A program made the position numbers and the translations under genes. From Streptomyces sp. S4.7 (lineage in GTDB: Bacteria > Actinomycetota > Actinomycetes > Streptomycetales > Streptomycetaceae), in NCBI RefSeq assembly GCF_010384365.1, contig NZ_CP048397.1, positions 5,766,001 through 5,830,000 of the forward strand: a stretch of DNA of 64,000 nucleotides, given 5' to 3'. How positions within the stretch are numbered: the first letter of the stretch is position 1; every line of letters begins with the position of its first letter. Below, one piece after another: positions 1-8,016 of the stretch. The notes under the pieces are model-generated. The model was not told where the DNA came from. It did no database searches and saw only the letters and a program-made list of their open reading frames with translations.

Positions 1-94
1 TGCCGGGTGCGACCGTCTGAGTGTCAACAGCCTTGGAAACGACGGCAGTTGGCGCTGGAGCGGTGGGCGCGGGGGTGTCGAGAGAAGCAGCCAT
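1..94 (-). CDS. Partial CDS leaving the left edge, N-terminus only
   Basis: Only the first 31 codons are inside the window, so the product cannot be named. Reading leftward from an ATG at 94, the peptide begins MAASLDTPAPTAPAPTAVVS and is rich in Ala, Pro, Thr and Val. It has no signal-peptide charge pattern and no recognisable domain. An AGGA lies about 10 bases before the ATG, which supports this start. Third codon positions are less GC-biased than usual here (GCT, ACT and GTT recur), as is common near gene starts. The gene points away from the monooxygenase start region, and the intergenic space to the monooxygenase stop is about 195 bp. Confidence 0.5.
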   Translation of the reverse strand, partial: MAASLDTPAPTAPAPTAVVSKAVDTQTVAPG

Positions 95-210
95 GAAAAC
101 CGTCCTGGAAGTTCGCGGGGACGCGCCGTCATGTGCCGACACGACGAGCGCTGCGAGAAGGGGGCGAAATCAGCAGGACGGACGACACACACAGCCCGCA
201 TAGCGGACCA

Positions 211-224
211 GGTCCATATGGACC
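211..224. promoter_or_regulatory. 14-bp perfect palindrome upstream of the left-edge gene
   Basis: GGTCCATATGGACC is a perfect inverted repeat with an AT core. It sits about 115 bp upstream of the start of the gene that leaves the left edge and downstream of the monooxygenase stop. It resembles a dimeric regulator site, but I do not recognise which family would bind it. Confidence 0.4.
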
Positions 225-289
225 CTCCGCCACAGGCGCACATCGGTGTCAGTCACGTTCCGGAGTACACCATGTGATCCCGACGACGG

Positions 290-1972
290 TCAATTGATGT
301 TCGCTGTCCGGTCCCGGCCACCGGGGCGATCCGGCGCCGGAGAGGCCTCTGGCGCGCCCCCACGTGCGGCGTCGGCCGCCGCGTACAGCTCGTCGGGCCG
401 TACGCCGCCGAAGGCCGCGACCAGATGGCCGTCGGGCCGCACCAGCAGCACCGAGTGCGCCGACGCCCCGGGATAGCTCTCCGTGACCAGCAGCTCGGCC
501 GGCGACGGCAGGGCCGCGACGGCTTCGGCGAGCCGCGGCATCACGCCCGCGGTCAGCCAGTGCCGCCGGTCCCACACACCCGTCCCCGGCGCGACCAGCA
601 CCACCAGCACCCTGCCCCTGCCGAGCCGGTCCCGTAGCCGCACGGTCATGCCGTCGGGCGCCGTCACGAGCACGTCGTCGACGGGCGCCCCCGTCCGGGT
701 GTCGACCGTCGCGTGCGCCTCGGCGTACGGAGGTGCGAGAGGGGAGTGCGGGTACGCGGGGGGCGCGCCCATCGGCCCCTGCCCCAGATGCCCGTCGGCG
801 AGGAGAGTGTCATGGCCGCGTGCGGTACCAGGAAGATACGTACGCAGACCGCCGCCGCCGCGAAGTATCGTCAGCGACTGATCGGCCGCGCGCAGCCGCG
901 CGGCGACGGCGGTACGGCGTTCCGCCTGATAGCTGTCGAGCAGCGTATCCGACGCCCCGTGGTGCCAGGCGTGCGCCAGCTTCCAGCCCAGATTGTCGGC
1001 GTCCCGCAGTCCCTCGTCGAGGCCCTGAGTGCCGAGCGCGCCCAGCAGGTGCGCGGCGTCCCCCGCGAGGAAGGCCCGGCCGACGCGCCAGCGCCGCGCG
1101 AGCCGGTGGTGCAGCGTGTACACGCCGGTGTCGAGCAGGTCGTAGGGCGGAGTGTCGCCGCACCAGCCGGTCAGGGTGTCCCGTACCCGCGCCACCAGCG
1201 CCTCCGGCGTGACCAGTTCGCCCCGGGCGGGCAGCAGCCAGTCCAGCCGCCACACGCCGTCCGTGAGCGGCCTCGCGGACACCTCCTGGCCCCCGCTCCG
1301 CCACGGCGGCTGACGGTGCAGCACGGCCTCGCCGGGCCAGGGCAGTTCGACGCGGAGTGCGGCGACCGCGTGCCGCTCCACCGCCGTACGGCCCGGGAAA
1401 CGGACACCCAGGAGCTTGCGGACGGTGGACCTGGCGCCGTCGCAGCCCACCACATGACTTCCGCGCCACCAGGTCGCGCCGGGGCCGCGCGTGTGCACCG
1501 TGACGCCACGGGCGTCCTGCTCCAGCGAGTCGAGCCTGCTGTCCGGCACCAGCCGTACGAGGTCGTGGCGGGCGACGGCGTCCCTCAGACCGCGCGTGAG
1601 GGCATGCTGCGGGAGGTGTAACGGCGACGGGAGAGACGGACCGCCACGTTCCGCGCCGTCGCCGTCCGGACCACTGGTCCCACTGGCACCACCGGACTCG
1701 GCGGCATCACCGAGCCGTAGCTGCCGCATCTGCTGCTTGCGCCGCAACTGTCGCCAACCGACCCACCGGGCGCCTTCGTCACGGAGCGTGGAGCAGCCCA
1801 GCCGTACCATCAGAGCGGCAGTGTCGGGCCGCAGAACCGCCGTACGGGCCGGTCGCGGATCGTCCTTGCCGGCCCCCTCGTCCAGCACGACGGCGGGAAC
1901 GCCCTGAGTGGCGAGACAGAGGGAGAGCGCGAGCCCCACGGGGCCCGCGCCGACGACGATCACCGGGTCCAC
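290..1972 (-). CDS. FAD-dependent aromatic monooxygenase-like protein (560 aa)
   Basis: Flavoprotein of the PHBH/MhpA/tetracycline-hydroxylase type, which hydroxylates aromatic or polyketide substrates using NAD(P)H and O2. The dinucleotide fold is at residues 5-13 (VIVVGAGPVG), the DG motif at 176-184 (VGCDGARST), and the second FAD contact GDAAHLLGALGTQGL begins at 304. The C-terminal 150 residues look like the thioredoxin-like cap common in this family. A Gly/Ser-rich insert sits near 88-112. The GTG at 1972 was chosen because GGAGAGG lies 7 bases upstream and the dinucleotide fold starts at once; the open frame extends much further upstream but is not coding there. Transcription is in line with gluABCD but separated by a hairpin element, so it may be partly co-transcribed. 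The substrate is unknown and there is no biosynthetic cluster around it. Confidence 0.85.
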   Translation of the reverse strand: MDPVIVVGAGPVGLALSLCLATQGVPAVVLDEGAGKDDPRPARTAVLRPDTAALMVRLGCSTLRDEGARWVGWRQLRRKQQMRQLRLGDAAESGGASGTSGPDGDGAERGGPSLPSPLHLPQHALTRGLRDAVARHDLVRLVPDSRLDSLEQDARGVTVHTRGPGATWWRGSHVVGCDGARSTVRKLLGVRFPGRTAVERHAVAALRVELPWPGEAVLHRQPPWRSGGQEVSARPLTDGVWRLDWLLPARGELVTPEALVARVRDTLTGWCGDTPPYDLLDTGVYTLHHRLARRWRVGRAFLAGDAAHLLGALGTQGLDEGLRDADNLGWKLAHAWHHGASDTLLDSYQAERRTAVAARLRAADQSLTILRGGGGLRTYLPGTARGHDTLLADGHLGQGPMGAPPAYPHSPLAPPYAEAHATVDTRTGAPVDDVLVTAPDGMTVRLRDRLGRGRVLVVLVAPGTGVWDRRHWLTAGVMPRLAEAVAALPSPAELLVTESYPGASAHSVLLVRPDGHLVAAFGGVRPDELYAAADAARGGAPEASPAPDRPGGRDRTANIN

Positions 1973-2061
1973 GGCGCGACCTCTCCGGCCCGTACGGTCA
2001 TGCGGCGAATGGCGGTTGGAACCCGCAGAGCGATCACAGAACGTATGCAACCTACTGCGGG

Positions 2062-2112
2062 TGCCCCCGTCAAGTGACGGGGGCAGCGACGCCGCGCGCC
2101 GCTGCCCCCGTC
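2062..2112 (-). terminator. Two mutually exclusive hairpins after gluD
   Basis: A central arm at 2076-2088 can pair with 2062-2071 (10 bp, tetraloop) or with 2100-2112 (13 bp). Transcription comes from gluD. The element lies between the operon end and the monooxygenase start and can act as the gluABCD terminator. There is no clear T-run, so it may work as an attenuating or transcript-protecting structure. Confidence 0.6.
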
Positions 2113-2145
2113 GGGTCGGTGGCCCCGTCCCCGGGGCCGTCGTGG

Positions 2146-3084
2146 CTAGCCGCCCCCGCCACCCGTATCGCCGGTGGCGCGGTCCGTCTTGCTCATCGGG
2201 CCCAGCCCCGCCGGCGTACCCGTGGCACCAAGATCGTCCATGGTCGCGCCCGTCAGGACGGCCCCGGTGCTCCTCTTCGCACGGCGCAGCCGCTTCTCCA
2301 GCCAGGACGCGAACGTCGTAAGGAGGAGATTCAGCAGGATGAAGATCACCGCGACGACGATGAAGCTCGGGATGACGTTGCCGTAGTTCGCGGCCAGCGT
2401 CTTGCGGGCACTCAGCAACTCGGTGAAGCTGAGCAGCGCGCCGCCGAGCGCCGTGTCCTTCACGATGACCACGAGCTGGCTCACCAGCGCGGGCAGCATC
2501 GCGGTGACCGACTGCGGCAGCAGGATCGCGCGCATCGTCTGGCCCTTGCGCAGACCGATCGCCTTGGCGGCCTCCGTCTGCCCCTTGGGCAGCGACAGGA
2601 TGCCCGCGCGGACGACCTCCGCCAGCACGGACGCGTTGTACAGCACGAGGCCCGTGACGACCGCGTACAGCGGACGCGTGTCCGTGCTGATGTCGGTGTA
2701 CTCCGCGTACAGCTGGTTCGCGAACACCATCAGGATCAGCACGGGGATGGCGCGGAAGAACTCGACGACCACACCGGCCGGAGCCCTGACCCACCGGTGG
2801 TCGGAGAGCCGCGCGATACCGAAGAGGACTCCCAGCGGCAGCGCGATGACCAGCGCGAGTCCCGCGGCCTTGAGGGTGTTGACGAGGCCCGGCAGCAGAT
2901 ACGTCGTCCACGCCTGCGACTCGGTGAAGGGGCTCCACTTCGCCCACTCCAGCTGCCCCTTGTCCGACATGGCGGAGTAGATCCACCACACGCCCAGGGC
3001 CAGGACGACCAGGAACAGCACCGAGTAGACGATGTTGCGCCGCTTGGCGCCGGGACCCGGCGCGTCGTACAGAACGGAAGTCAT
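2146..3084 (-). CDS. gluD: Glutamate ABC transporter permease GluD
   Basis: Inner-membrane subunit of the glutamate importer, 312 aa. About five hydrophobic segments span residues 18-38 and 65-275. The EAA loop that contacts the ATPase reads EAAKAIGLRKGQTMRAILLPQ, as usual for polar amino acid permeases of the HisM/GltK class. The C-terminal 45 residues (Gly/Thr/Asp-rich) extend past the usual family end. Its ATG overlaps the gluC stop (ATGA at 3081-3084), so the two are translationally coupled. It is the last gene of gluABCD. The name follows the S. coelicolor operon from memory. Confidence 0.93.
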   Translation of the reverse strand: MTSVLYDAPGPGAKRRNIVYSVLFLVVLALGVWWIYSAMSDKGQLEWAKWSPFTESQAWTTYLLPGLVNTLKAAGLALVIALPLGVLFGIARLSDHRWVRAPAGVVVEFFRAIPVLILMVFANQLYAEYTDISTDTRPLYAVVTGLVLYNASVLAEVVRAGILSLPKGQTEAAKAIGLRKGQTMRAILLPQSVTAMLPALVSQLVVIVKDTALGGALLSFTELLSARKTLAANYGNVIPSFIVVAVIFILLNLLLTTFASWLEKRLRRAKRSTGAVLTGATMDDLGATGTPAGLGPMSKTDRATGDTGGGGG

Positions 3085-3749
3085 CGCTTCACCGCCACTC
3101 GCTTGCCGAGCCAGCCGAGGATGAGGCCGGTCGGCAGTGTCAGGACCACGAACCCGAAGGCGAAGATCGCCGAGATGAGGATCAGCTGCGACTCGTTCTC
3201 GATCATCTCCTTCATCAGGAGGGCCGCTTCGGCCACACCGATGGCCGCGGCCACCGTCGTGTTCTTCGTCAGGGCGATCAGCACGTTCGTGAGCGGCCCG
3301 ATGACGGAGCGGAACGCCTGCGGAAGAACGATGAGGGACAGGACCTGGGTGAAGTTCAGCCCGATGGCCCGCGCCGCCTCCGCCTGCCCGACAGGCACCG
3401 TGTTGATGCCGGACCGGATGGCCTCACAGACGAACGCGGCCGTATAGGCGGTCAGTCCGAGAATGGCCAGCCGGAAACTCAGCGCGTCGAAGTCGTCCGC
3501 CGCGCCGAGCGTGATGCCGAAGACGTCGGCGAGACCGAGGGAGGCGAAGACGATGATCACGGTGAGGGGAATGTTCCGCACCACGTTCACGTAGACCGTG
3601 GCGAAACCGCGCATCAGCGGAACCGGGCTCACCCGCATCGCCGCAAGTATGGTGCCCAGGACGAGGGAGCCGATACCGGAGAAAACGGCGAGCTTCACCG
3701 TGACCCAGAACGCCCCTAGCAGGTCGTAACCTTCAAGAAAGTCGAACAC
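3081..3749 (-). CDS. gluC: Glutamate ABC transporter permease GluC
   Basis: Second permease of the glutamate importer, 222 aa, the usual length for this family. The N-terminus is hydrophobic, followed by roughly five membrane segments. The EAA loop EAARAIGLNFTQVLSLIVLP is conserved and paired with that of GluD, so the complex is probably GluA2-GluC-GluD. The stop overlaps the gluD start. A 106-bp gap with a GC-rich stem-loop separates it from gluB upstream, which fits the common pattern of less permease than binding protein being made from one operon. Confidence 0.93.
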   Translation of the reverse strand: MFDFLEGYDLLGAFWVTVKLAVFSGIGSLVLGTILAAMRVSPVPLMRGFATVYVNVVRNIPLTVIIVFASLGLADVFGITLGAADDFDALSFRLAILGLTAYTAAFVCEAIRSGINTVPVGQAEAARAIGLNFTQVLSLIVLPQAFRSVIGPLTNVLIALTKNTTVAAAIGVAEAALLMKEMIENESQLILISAIFAFGFVVLTLPTGLILGWLGKRVAVKR

Positions 3750-3780
3750 GATCTCCCGCGCTCTCGCGTTTGTTGATGGC

Positions 3781-3813
3781 GTGGCGCGCCACCCTCACGG
3801 GGCGGCGCGCCAC
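3781..3813 (-). promoter_or_regulatory. Intercistronic stem-loop between gluB and gluC
   Basis: Arms GTGGCGCGCC (3781-3790) and GGCGCGCCAC (3804-3813) form a perfect 10-bp stem with a 13-nt loop. It lies 43 bp past the gluB stop, with no T-run. The likely role is protecting the 3' end of the gluAB message or partly terminating before gluCD. Confidence 0.55.
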
Positions 3814-3855
3814 ATCTGCGCCGAATGAGCCGAACGGAACCGGCGGCCCGCTGAT

Positions 3856-4707
3856 TCAGCTGACGATGTTGCCGATCTTCGGGGCGGGCTCGTTCTTGTA
3901 GTCGGCCGGACCGAAGTTGTCCGCCACGGCCTTCTCCCAGGCGCCGTCCGAAACCATCTTCTCCAGGGCGGCGTTGATGTCGTCGACGAGCTTGGTGTCG
4001 CCCTTCTTGACGCCGATGCCGTAGTTCTCGTTGCTCAGGCTGAGACCGGCGAGCTTGAACTTGCCCTTGTTCTGGTCCTGCGAGGCGTAACCGGCGAGGA
4101 TCGAGTCGTCCGTGGTCAGCGCGTCGACGGCGCCGCTGGCCAGTCCGTCGATGCACTCCGAGTACGTGGCGTTCTGCTTCAACTGGGCCTTCGGCGCGAA
4201 GTCGTTCTTCACGTTCTGCGCGGACGTGGAGCCCGTCACGGAACAGAGCTTCTTGCCGTTGAGGTCCGCGCCCTTGGTGATGTTGTCGTCGGCGCGGATC
4301 AGCAGGTCCTGGTGGGCGAGCAGATACGGGCCGGCGAAGTCGACCTTCTGCTTGCGCTCGTCGTTGATCGAGTAGGAGGCCGCGATGAACTTCACGTCAC
4401 CGCGCTCGAGCGCGGTCTCACGGTCGGCGCTCGGGGTCTCCTTCCACTCGATGTCCTTCGCCTCGTAGCCGAGCTCCTTCGCGACATACGTCGCGACGTC
4501 GACGTCGAAGCCCGTGAAGGAACCGTCGGGCGTCTTCAGACCGATACCGGGCTGGTCGAACTTGATACCGACGGTGATCTTCTTGCCACCGCCGTCGCCC
4601 TCGCTCGAGGAGTCGCTGTCGCCGGAACCACACGCGGTCGCGGTCAGGGAAAGGGCCAGCACGGAGGCGGCAACAGCACTTGCTTTACGGAGATTCATGG
4701 TCAACAT
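3856..4707 (-). CDS. gluB: Glutamate-binding lipoprotein GluB
   Basis: Extracellular solute-binding protein of the importer, 283 aa, family 3 of periplasmic binding proteins. The N-terminus (MLTMNLRKASAVAASVLALS) is a signal peptide and is followed by LTATACGSG, a lipobox whose Cys would be acylated and anchor the protein outside the membrane. A Ser/Gly/Asp linker precedes the binding domain, which contains GIGLKTPDGSFTGFDVDVA and the hinge EWKETPSADRETALERGDV typical of glutamate/glutamine binders. It lies 29 bp after gluA and is followed by an intercistronic hairpin. The ATG at 4698 (MNLRKAS) is an equally possible start. Confidence 0.93.
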   Translation of the reverse strand: MLTMNLRKASAVAASVLALSLTATACGSGDSDSSSEGDGGGKKITVGIKFDQPGIGLKTPDGSFTGFDVDVATYVAKELGYEAKDIEWKETPSADRETALERGDVKFIAASYSINDERKQKVDFAGPYLLAHQDLLIRADDNITKGADLNGKKLCSVTGSTSAQNVKNDFAPKAQLKQNATYSECIDGLASGAVDALTTDDSILAGYASQDQNKGKFKLAGLSLSNENYGIGVKKGDTKLVDDINAALEKMVSDGAWEKAVADNFGPADYKNEPAPKIGNIVS

Positions 4708-4736
4708 CCTTCGTTGTCTCGAAAGTTACGGGCAGC

Positions 4737-5522
4737 TCAGTGGTGCAGGATCTTCGACAGGAAGTCCTTGGCGCGGTCGCTGCGAGGATTGGTGAAGAAC
4801 TGCTCCGGCGTCGCCTCTTCGACGATCTGGCCGTCCGCCATGAAGACGACCCGATTCGCGGCGGACCGCGCGAAGCCCATCTCGTGGGTCACCACGACCA
4901 TGGTCATACCGTCACGTGCGAGCTGCTGCATGACTTCGAGCACCTCGTTGATCATTTCCGGGTCGAGCGCCGAGGTCGGCTCGTCGAAGAGCATCACCTT
5001 GGGCTCCATGGCCAGCGCGCGGGCGATCGCCACACGCTGCTGCTGGCCACCGGAGAGCTGCGCGGGATACTTGTCCGCCTGGTTGGCCACACCCACGCGG
5101 TCCAGCAGGGTCCGTGCGAACTCGTCCGCGGCCCGCTTGTCCTTCTTGCGGACCTTGATCTGTCCCAGAGTGACGTTCTCCAGAACCGTCTTGTGCGCGA
5201 AGAGGTTGAAGGACTGGAAGACCATGCCGACGTCGGCGCGCAGCCGGGCAAGCTCCTTGCCCTCGGCCGGCAGCGGCTTCCCGTCGAGCGAAATACTGCC
5301 GGAGTCGATCGGCTCCAGACGGTTGATGGCGCGGCACAGTGTGGACTTGCCGGACCCCGAGGGCCCGATCACGACGACGACCTCGCCACGGGCGATGGTC
5401 AGATCGATGTCCTGGAGCACATGCAGCGCGCCGAAGTGCTTGTTGACGTTGCTCAGCACGACCAGGTCGCCCGACGCCGGCCTGGCGTCCTCGGTGTCCT
5501 TGGTCACTGAAACTCCGCTCAT
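4737..5522 (-). CDS. gluA: Glutamate ABC transporter ATP-binding protein GluA
   Basis: Cytoplasmic ATPase of the importer, 261 aa and first gene of the operon. Walker A is GPSGSGKST, the signature LSGGQQQRVAIARALA, Walker B VMLFDEPTSALDPE, and the H-loop VVTHEMGFA; all are intact. The first ~18 residues (MSGVSVTKDTEDARPASG) are a short polar extension before the ATPase fold. The promoter must lie in the 250-bp divergent region shared with gluR. From memory, GluR-GluK controls this operon in response to glutamate in S. coelicolor. Confidence 0.94.
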   Translation of the reverse strand: MSGVSVTKDTEDARPASGDLVVLSNVNKHFGALHVLQDIDLTIARGEVVVVIGPSGSGKSTLCRAINRLEPIDSGSISLDGKPLPAEGKELARLRADVGMVFQSFNLFAHKTVLENVTLGQIKVRKKDKRAADEFARTLLDRVGVANQADKYPAQLSGGQQQRVAIARALAMEPKVMLFDEPTSALDPEMINEVLEVMQQLARDGMTMVVVTHEMGFARSAANRVVFMADGQIVEEATPEQFFTNPRSDRAKDFLSKILHH

Positions 5523-5773
5523 CGGCTTCTTGCTCCGTCCTCCTCGGTTGGGAGGACCTTAGTCACGCACTGCGACCAGCGTCATTACATCTGAGGGGAA
5601 ATTGAGCATAACGATCCGGCCGCAACCGGACACTCCGTGTGAAGAGGGCCGGTTCGGCGTACCGGGTGGGTAACGGAAACCGTCCCTTAACGGGAAGTGA
5701 CTTGACTGGTGCGGCAGCGATGGGCGTGGATGCCCTGGTACGTACTGTGACCGCCGCACCACTGAGGAGGGCC
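5523..5773. promoter_or_regulatory. gluA/gluR divergent promoter region with direct repeats
   Basis: This 251-bp intergenic region holds the starts of two diverging units. Two direct repeats, AACGGAAA at 5672-5679 and AACGGGAA at 5689-5696, are spaced 17 bp apart about 80-100 bp before gluR. They resemble a site for a winged-helix response regulator and are candidates for GluR binding. The gluR ribosome-binding site GAGGAGGG is at 5764-5771. Confidence 0.45.
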
Positions 5774-6487
5774 ATGAGGCTGCTGCTCGTCGAGGACGAC
5801 GACCATGTCGCCGCGGCCCTCGCCGCGGTACTGGCCAGACACGGATTCGACGTCACGCACGCGCGCAGCGGCGAAGAGGCACTCCAGGCCCTGCTCCCGG
5901 TGACCGACGGGACGAAGTCTCCTTACGGAGTCGTCCTCCTCGACCTCGGCCTGCCCGACCAGGACGGCTACGCGGTCTGCGGCAAGATCCGCAAGCTCTG
6001 CTCGACACCGGTGATCATGGTGACGGCGCGCGCCGACGTCCGCTCCCGCATCCACGGGCTGAACCTCGGCGCGGACGACTACGTGACCAAGCCGTACGAC
6101 ACCGGTGAACTGCTCGCCCGTATCCACGCCGTGAGCCGCCGCAGCGTGGGCGGCGAGGAGACCGGACAGGGCGGCGGGGACTCCCTGCGGCTCGGACCGG
6201 TCACCATCGAACTCTCCACCCGCCGCGTCACCGTGGACGACGCCCCGATCCAGCTGACCCGCAAGGAGTTCGACCTGCTCGCGCTGCTCGCACAGCGCCC
6301 GGGCGTCGTCTTCCGGCGGGAACAGATCATCAGCGAGGTCTGGCGCACCAGTTGGGAAGGGACCGGACGCACACTCGAAGTGCACGTGGCGTCCCTGCGC
6401 TCCAAGCTCCGGATGCCGGCGCTGATCGAGACCGTGCGCGGCGTCGGCTACCGCCTCGTCGCCCCCACCGCCCACCAAGGACCGTAG
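5774..6487 (+). CDS. gluR: OmpR-type response regulator GluR
   Basis: Response regulator of 237 aa that pairs with the sensor kinase just downstream. The receiver domain (1-115) has the acidic pair EDD at 7-9, the phosphoacceptor Asp57 in VVLLDLGLPDQDG, and the conserved Lys in YVTKPYD. The C-terminal winged helix (about 135-230) includes LTRKEFDLLALLAQRPGVVF and the recognition region RTLEVHVASLRSKL. The ATG at 5774 has GAGGAGGG just upstream; the open frame extends further but without support. The stop is 6 bp from the kinase start. From memory this is the glutamate-sensing system that regulates gluABCD in Streptomyces, consistent with its divergent position. Confidence 0.9.
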   Translation: MRLLLVEDDDHVAAALAAVLARHGFDVTHARSGEEALQALLPVTDGTKSPYGVVLLDLGLPDQDGYAVCGKIRKLCSTPVIMVTARADVRSRIHGLNLGADDYVTKPYDTGELLARIHAVSRRSVGGEETGQGGGDSLRLGPVTIELSTRRVTVDDAPIQLTRKEFDLLALLAQRPGVVFRREQIISEVWRTSWEGTGRTLEVHVASLRSKLRMPALIETVRGVGYRLVAPTAHQGP

Positions 6488-6493
6488 TACCCG

Positions 6494-7921
6494 GTGAGTA
6501 CCCGACTTCTACCGCTGCTCATCGTCCTCATGGCGGGCGTGCTCCTCGCGCTCGGCTTCCCGCTCGCCGTGAGTCTCGCCGCGGCGCAGCAGCAGGGCGT
6601 GGTCGTCGACCGGATCGACGACACGGCGCGCGTCGCCGCGCTCGCCCAGTTCGTCAGCGAGGGCGACGTGTCCGGCGCCGGGACCGGCACGGGCACCCGA
6701 TCCGACGAGCGCGGATCCATGCTGGAGGAGGAACTCAAGCGCTACCACGAGGTGTACGGCATCCGCGCCGGGGTCTTCTACCGCGACGGAGAAGCCATGG
6801 CGCGGGCCCCCGAGGACTGGACGGTGCCCCGGACCGGAGAGGGCCGCCTGGCCTTCCAGGAGGCCCTCCTCGGGCGGCGCAGCGACGATCCCCAGCAGGT
6901 CTGGCCTTGGCAGACACACGGGCGGCTTATCGTCGCGTCGCCGGTGGTACGCGACGGGGACGTCGTCGCCGTCGTCGTGACCGACTCACCCACCGGACAG
7001 ATGCGTTCGCGGACCTTCCAGGGCTGGCTGTACATCGCCGCCGGCGAAGCAGCCGCCATGCTGCTCGCCGTCGGGGCGGCGATCCGTCTCACCGGCTGGG
7101 TGCTGCGCCCCGTACGCGTCCTGGACGCCGCCACCCACGACATCGCCACCGGGCGCATGAAGTCACGCGTCGCCGCCGCCGGAGGCCCGCCGGAACTACG
7201 ACGGCTCGCCGACTCCTTCAACGAGATGGCCGACAACGTCGAGGACGTCCTCGAACAGCAGCGCGCCTTCGTCGCCGACGCCTCCCACCAACTGCGCAAC
7301 CCGCTCGCCGCCCTCCTGCTGAGGATCGAACTGCTCGCCCTCGAACTGCCCGCCGGGAACGAGGAGATCGCCTCCGTCCGTACGGAGGGCAAGCGCCTCG
7401 GGCAGGTCCTCGACGATCTGCTGGACCTGGCGCTGGCCGAACACGCCGCCGCCGATCTGCGGCTCACCGACGTCGGCGCCCTGGCGTCCGAGCGCGTGGC
7501 GGCGTGGCGCGCGTACGCGGAGGAGAGGGGCGTCCGGCTGACCGAGAGCACCGGCGCCGTCACCGGCTGGGCGGACCCGGTCGCGCTCTCCAGCGCCCTC
7601 GACGCGGTCGTGGACAACGCCCTGAAGTTCACGCCCGAGGGCGGCGAGGTGGACGTGCGGGTCGCACGAGGCGGCAGCGACCGCACCACCATCACCGTCA
7701 CCGACGGCGGCCCCGGACTGTCCGACGACGAGATGGACCGGATCGGCGACCGGTTCTGGCGCAGCAACCGCCACCAGAACGTCAAGGGATCAGGTCTCGG
7801 GCTGTCCATCTCACGGGCGCTGCTCACGGCGGGCGGCGGGACGATCGCGTACGAACACGGGGACCCGCGCGGGCTGCGGGTGACGCTCACCGTCCCGAGG
7901 TCGTCACCGGGCTCCTCCTAG
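6494..7921 (+). CDS. gluK: Sensor histidine kinase GluK
   Basis: Membrane sensor of 475 aa. Transmembrane segments at about 4-32 and 175-200 flank an extracytoplasmic sensor of about 145 residues. A HAMP linker follows (LRPVRVLDAATHDIATGRM), then the dimerisation box FVADASHQLRNPLAALLLRI with phosphorylated His265. The ATPase domain has N-box DNALKF, G1 DGGPGL and G2 GSGLGLSISR. The GTG start is 6 bp after the gluR stop, so the pair is co-transcribed. A direct match to known ligands cannot be read from the sensor sequence; the glutamate role comes from memory of the S. coelicolor orthologue. Confidence 0.9.
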   Translation: MSTRLLPLLIVLMAGVLLALGFPLAVSLAAAQQQGVVVDRIDDTARVAALAQFVSEGDVSGAGTGTGTRSDERGSMLEEELKRYHEVYGIRAGVFYRDGEAMARAPEDWTVPRTGEGRLAFQEALLGRRSDDPQQVWPWQTHGRLIVASPVVRDGDVVAVVVTDSPTGQMRSRTFQGWLYIAAGEAAAMLLAVGAAIRLTGWVLRPVRVLDAATHDIATGRMKSRVAAAGGPPELRRLADSFNEMADNVEDVLEQQRAFVADASHQLRNPLAALLLRIELLALELPAGNEEIASVRTEGKRLGQVLDDLLDLALAEHAAADLRLTDVGALASERVAAWRAYAEERGVRLTESTGAVTGWADPVALSSALDAVVDNALKFTPEGGEVDVRVARGGSDRTTITVTDGGPGLSDDEMDRIGDRFWRSNRHQNVKGSGLGLSISRALLTAGGGTIAYEHGDPRGLRVTLTVPRSSPGSS

Positions 7922-7938
7922 AAGGACGGCTCCCGGGC

Positions 7939-7985
7939 GTCGCCTCTTCAGGAAGAGCGACCCGGTTTTCAGGAAGAGCACCCGG
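7939..7985 (+). terminator. Hairpin with T-run and a duplicated 18-bp unit after gluK
   Basis: A stem at 7939-7961 (one bulged base, tetraloop CAGG) is followed by CCGG and TTTT at 7966-7969. Part of it is repeated: TTCAGGAAGAGCGACCCGG at 7947-7965 recurs with one base missing at 7968-7985. It lies between convergent gluK and the TAXI gene. Confidence 0.6.
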
Positions 7986-8016
7986 CGGACCCGTAGCGCC
8001 GCCGTACGGGACGGAC

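Noticed and set aside
290..2989. 899-aa minus-strand open frame joining the monooxygenase with upstream sequence
   Set aside because: Residues before the GTG at 1972 are antisense to gluD and Arg/Gly-rich; the flavin fold starts right at the GTG with a good ribosome-binding site.
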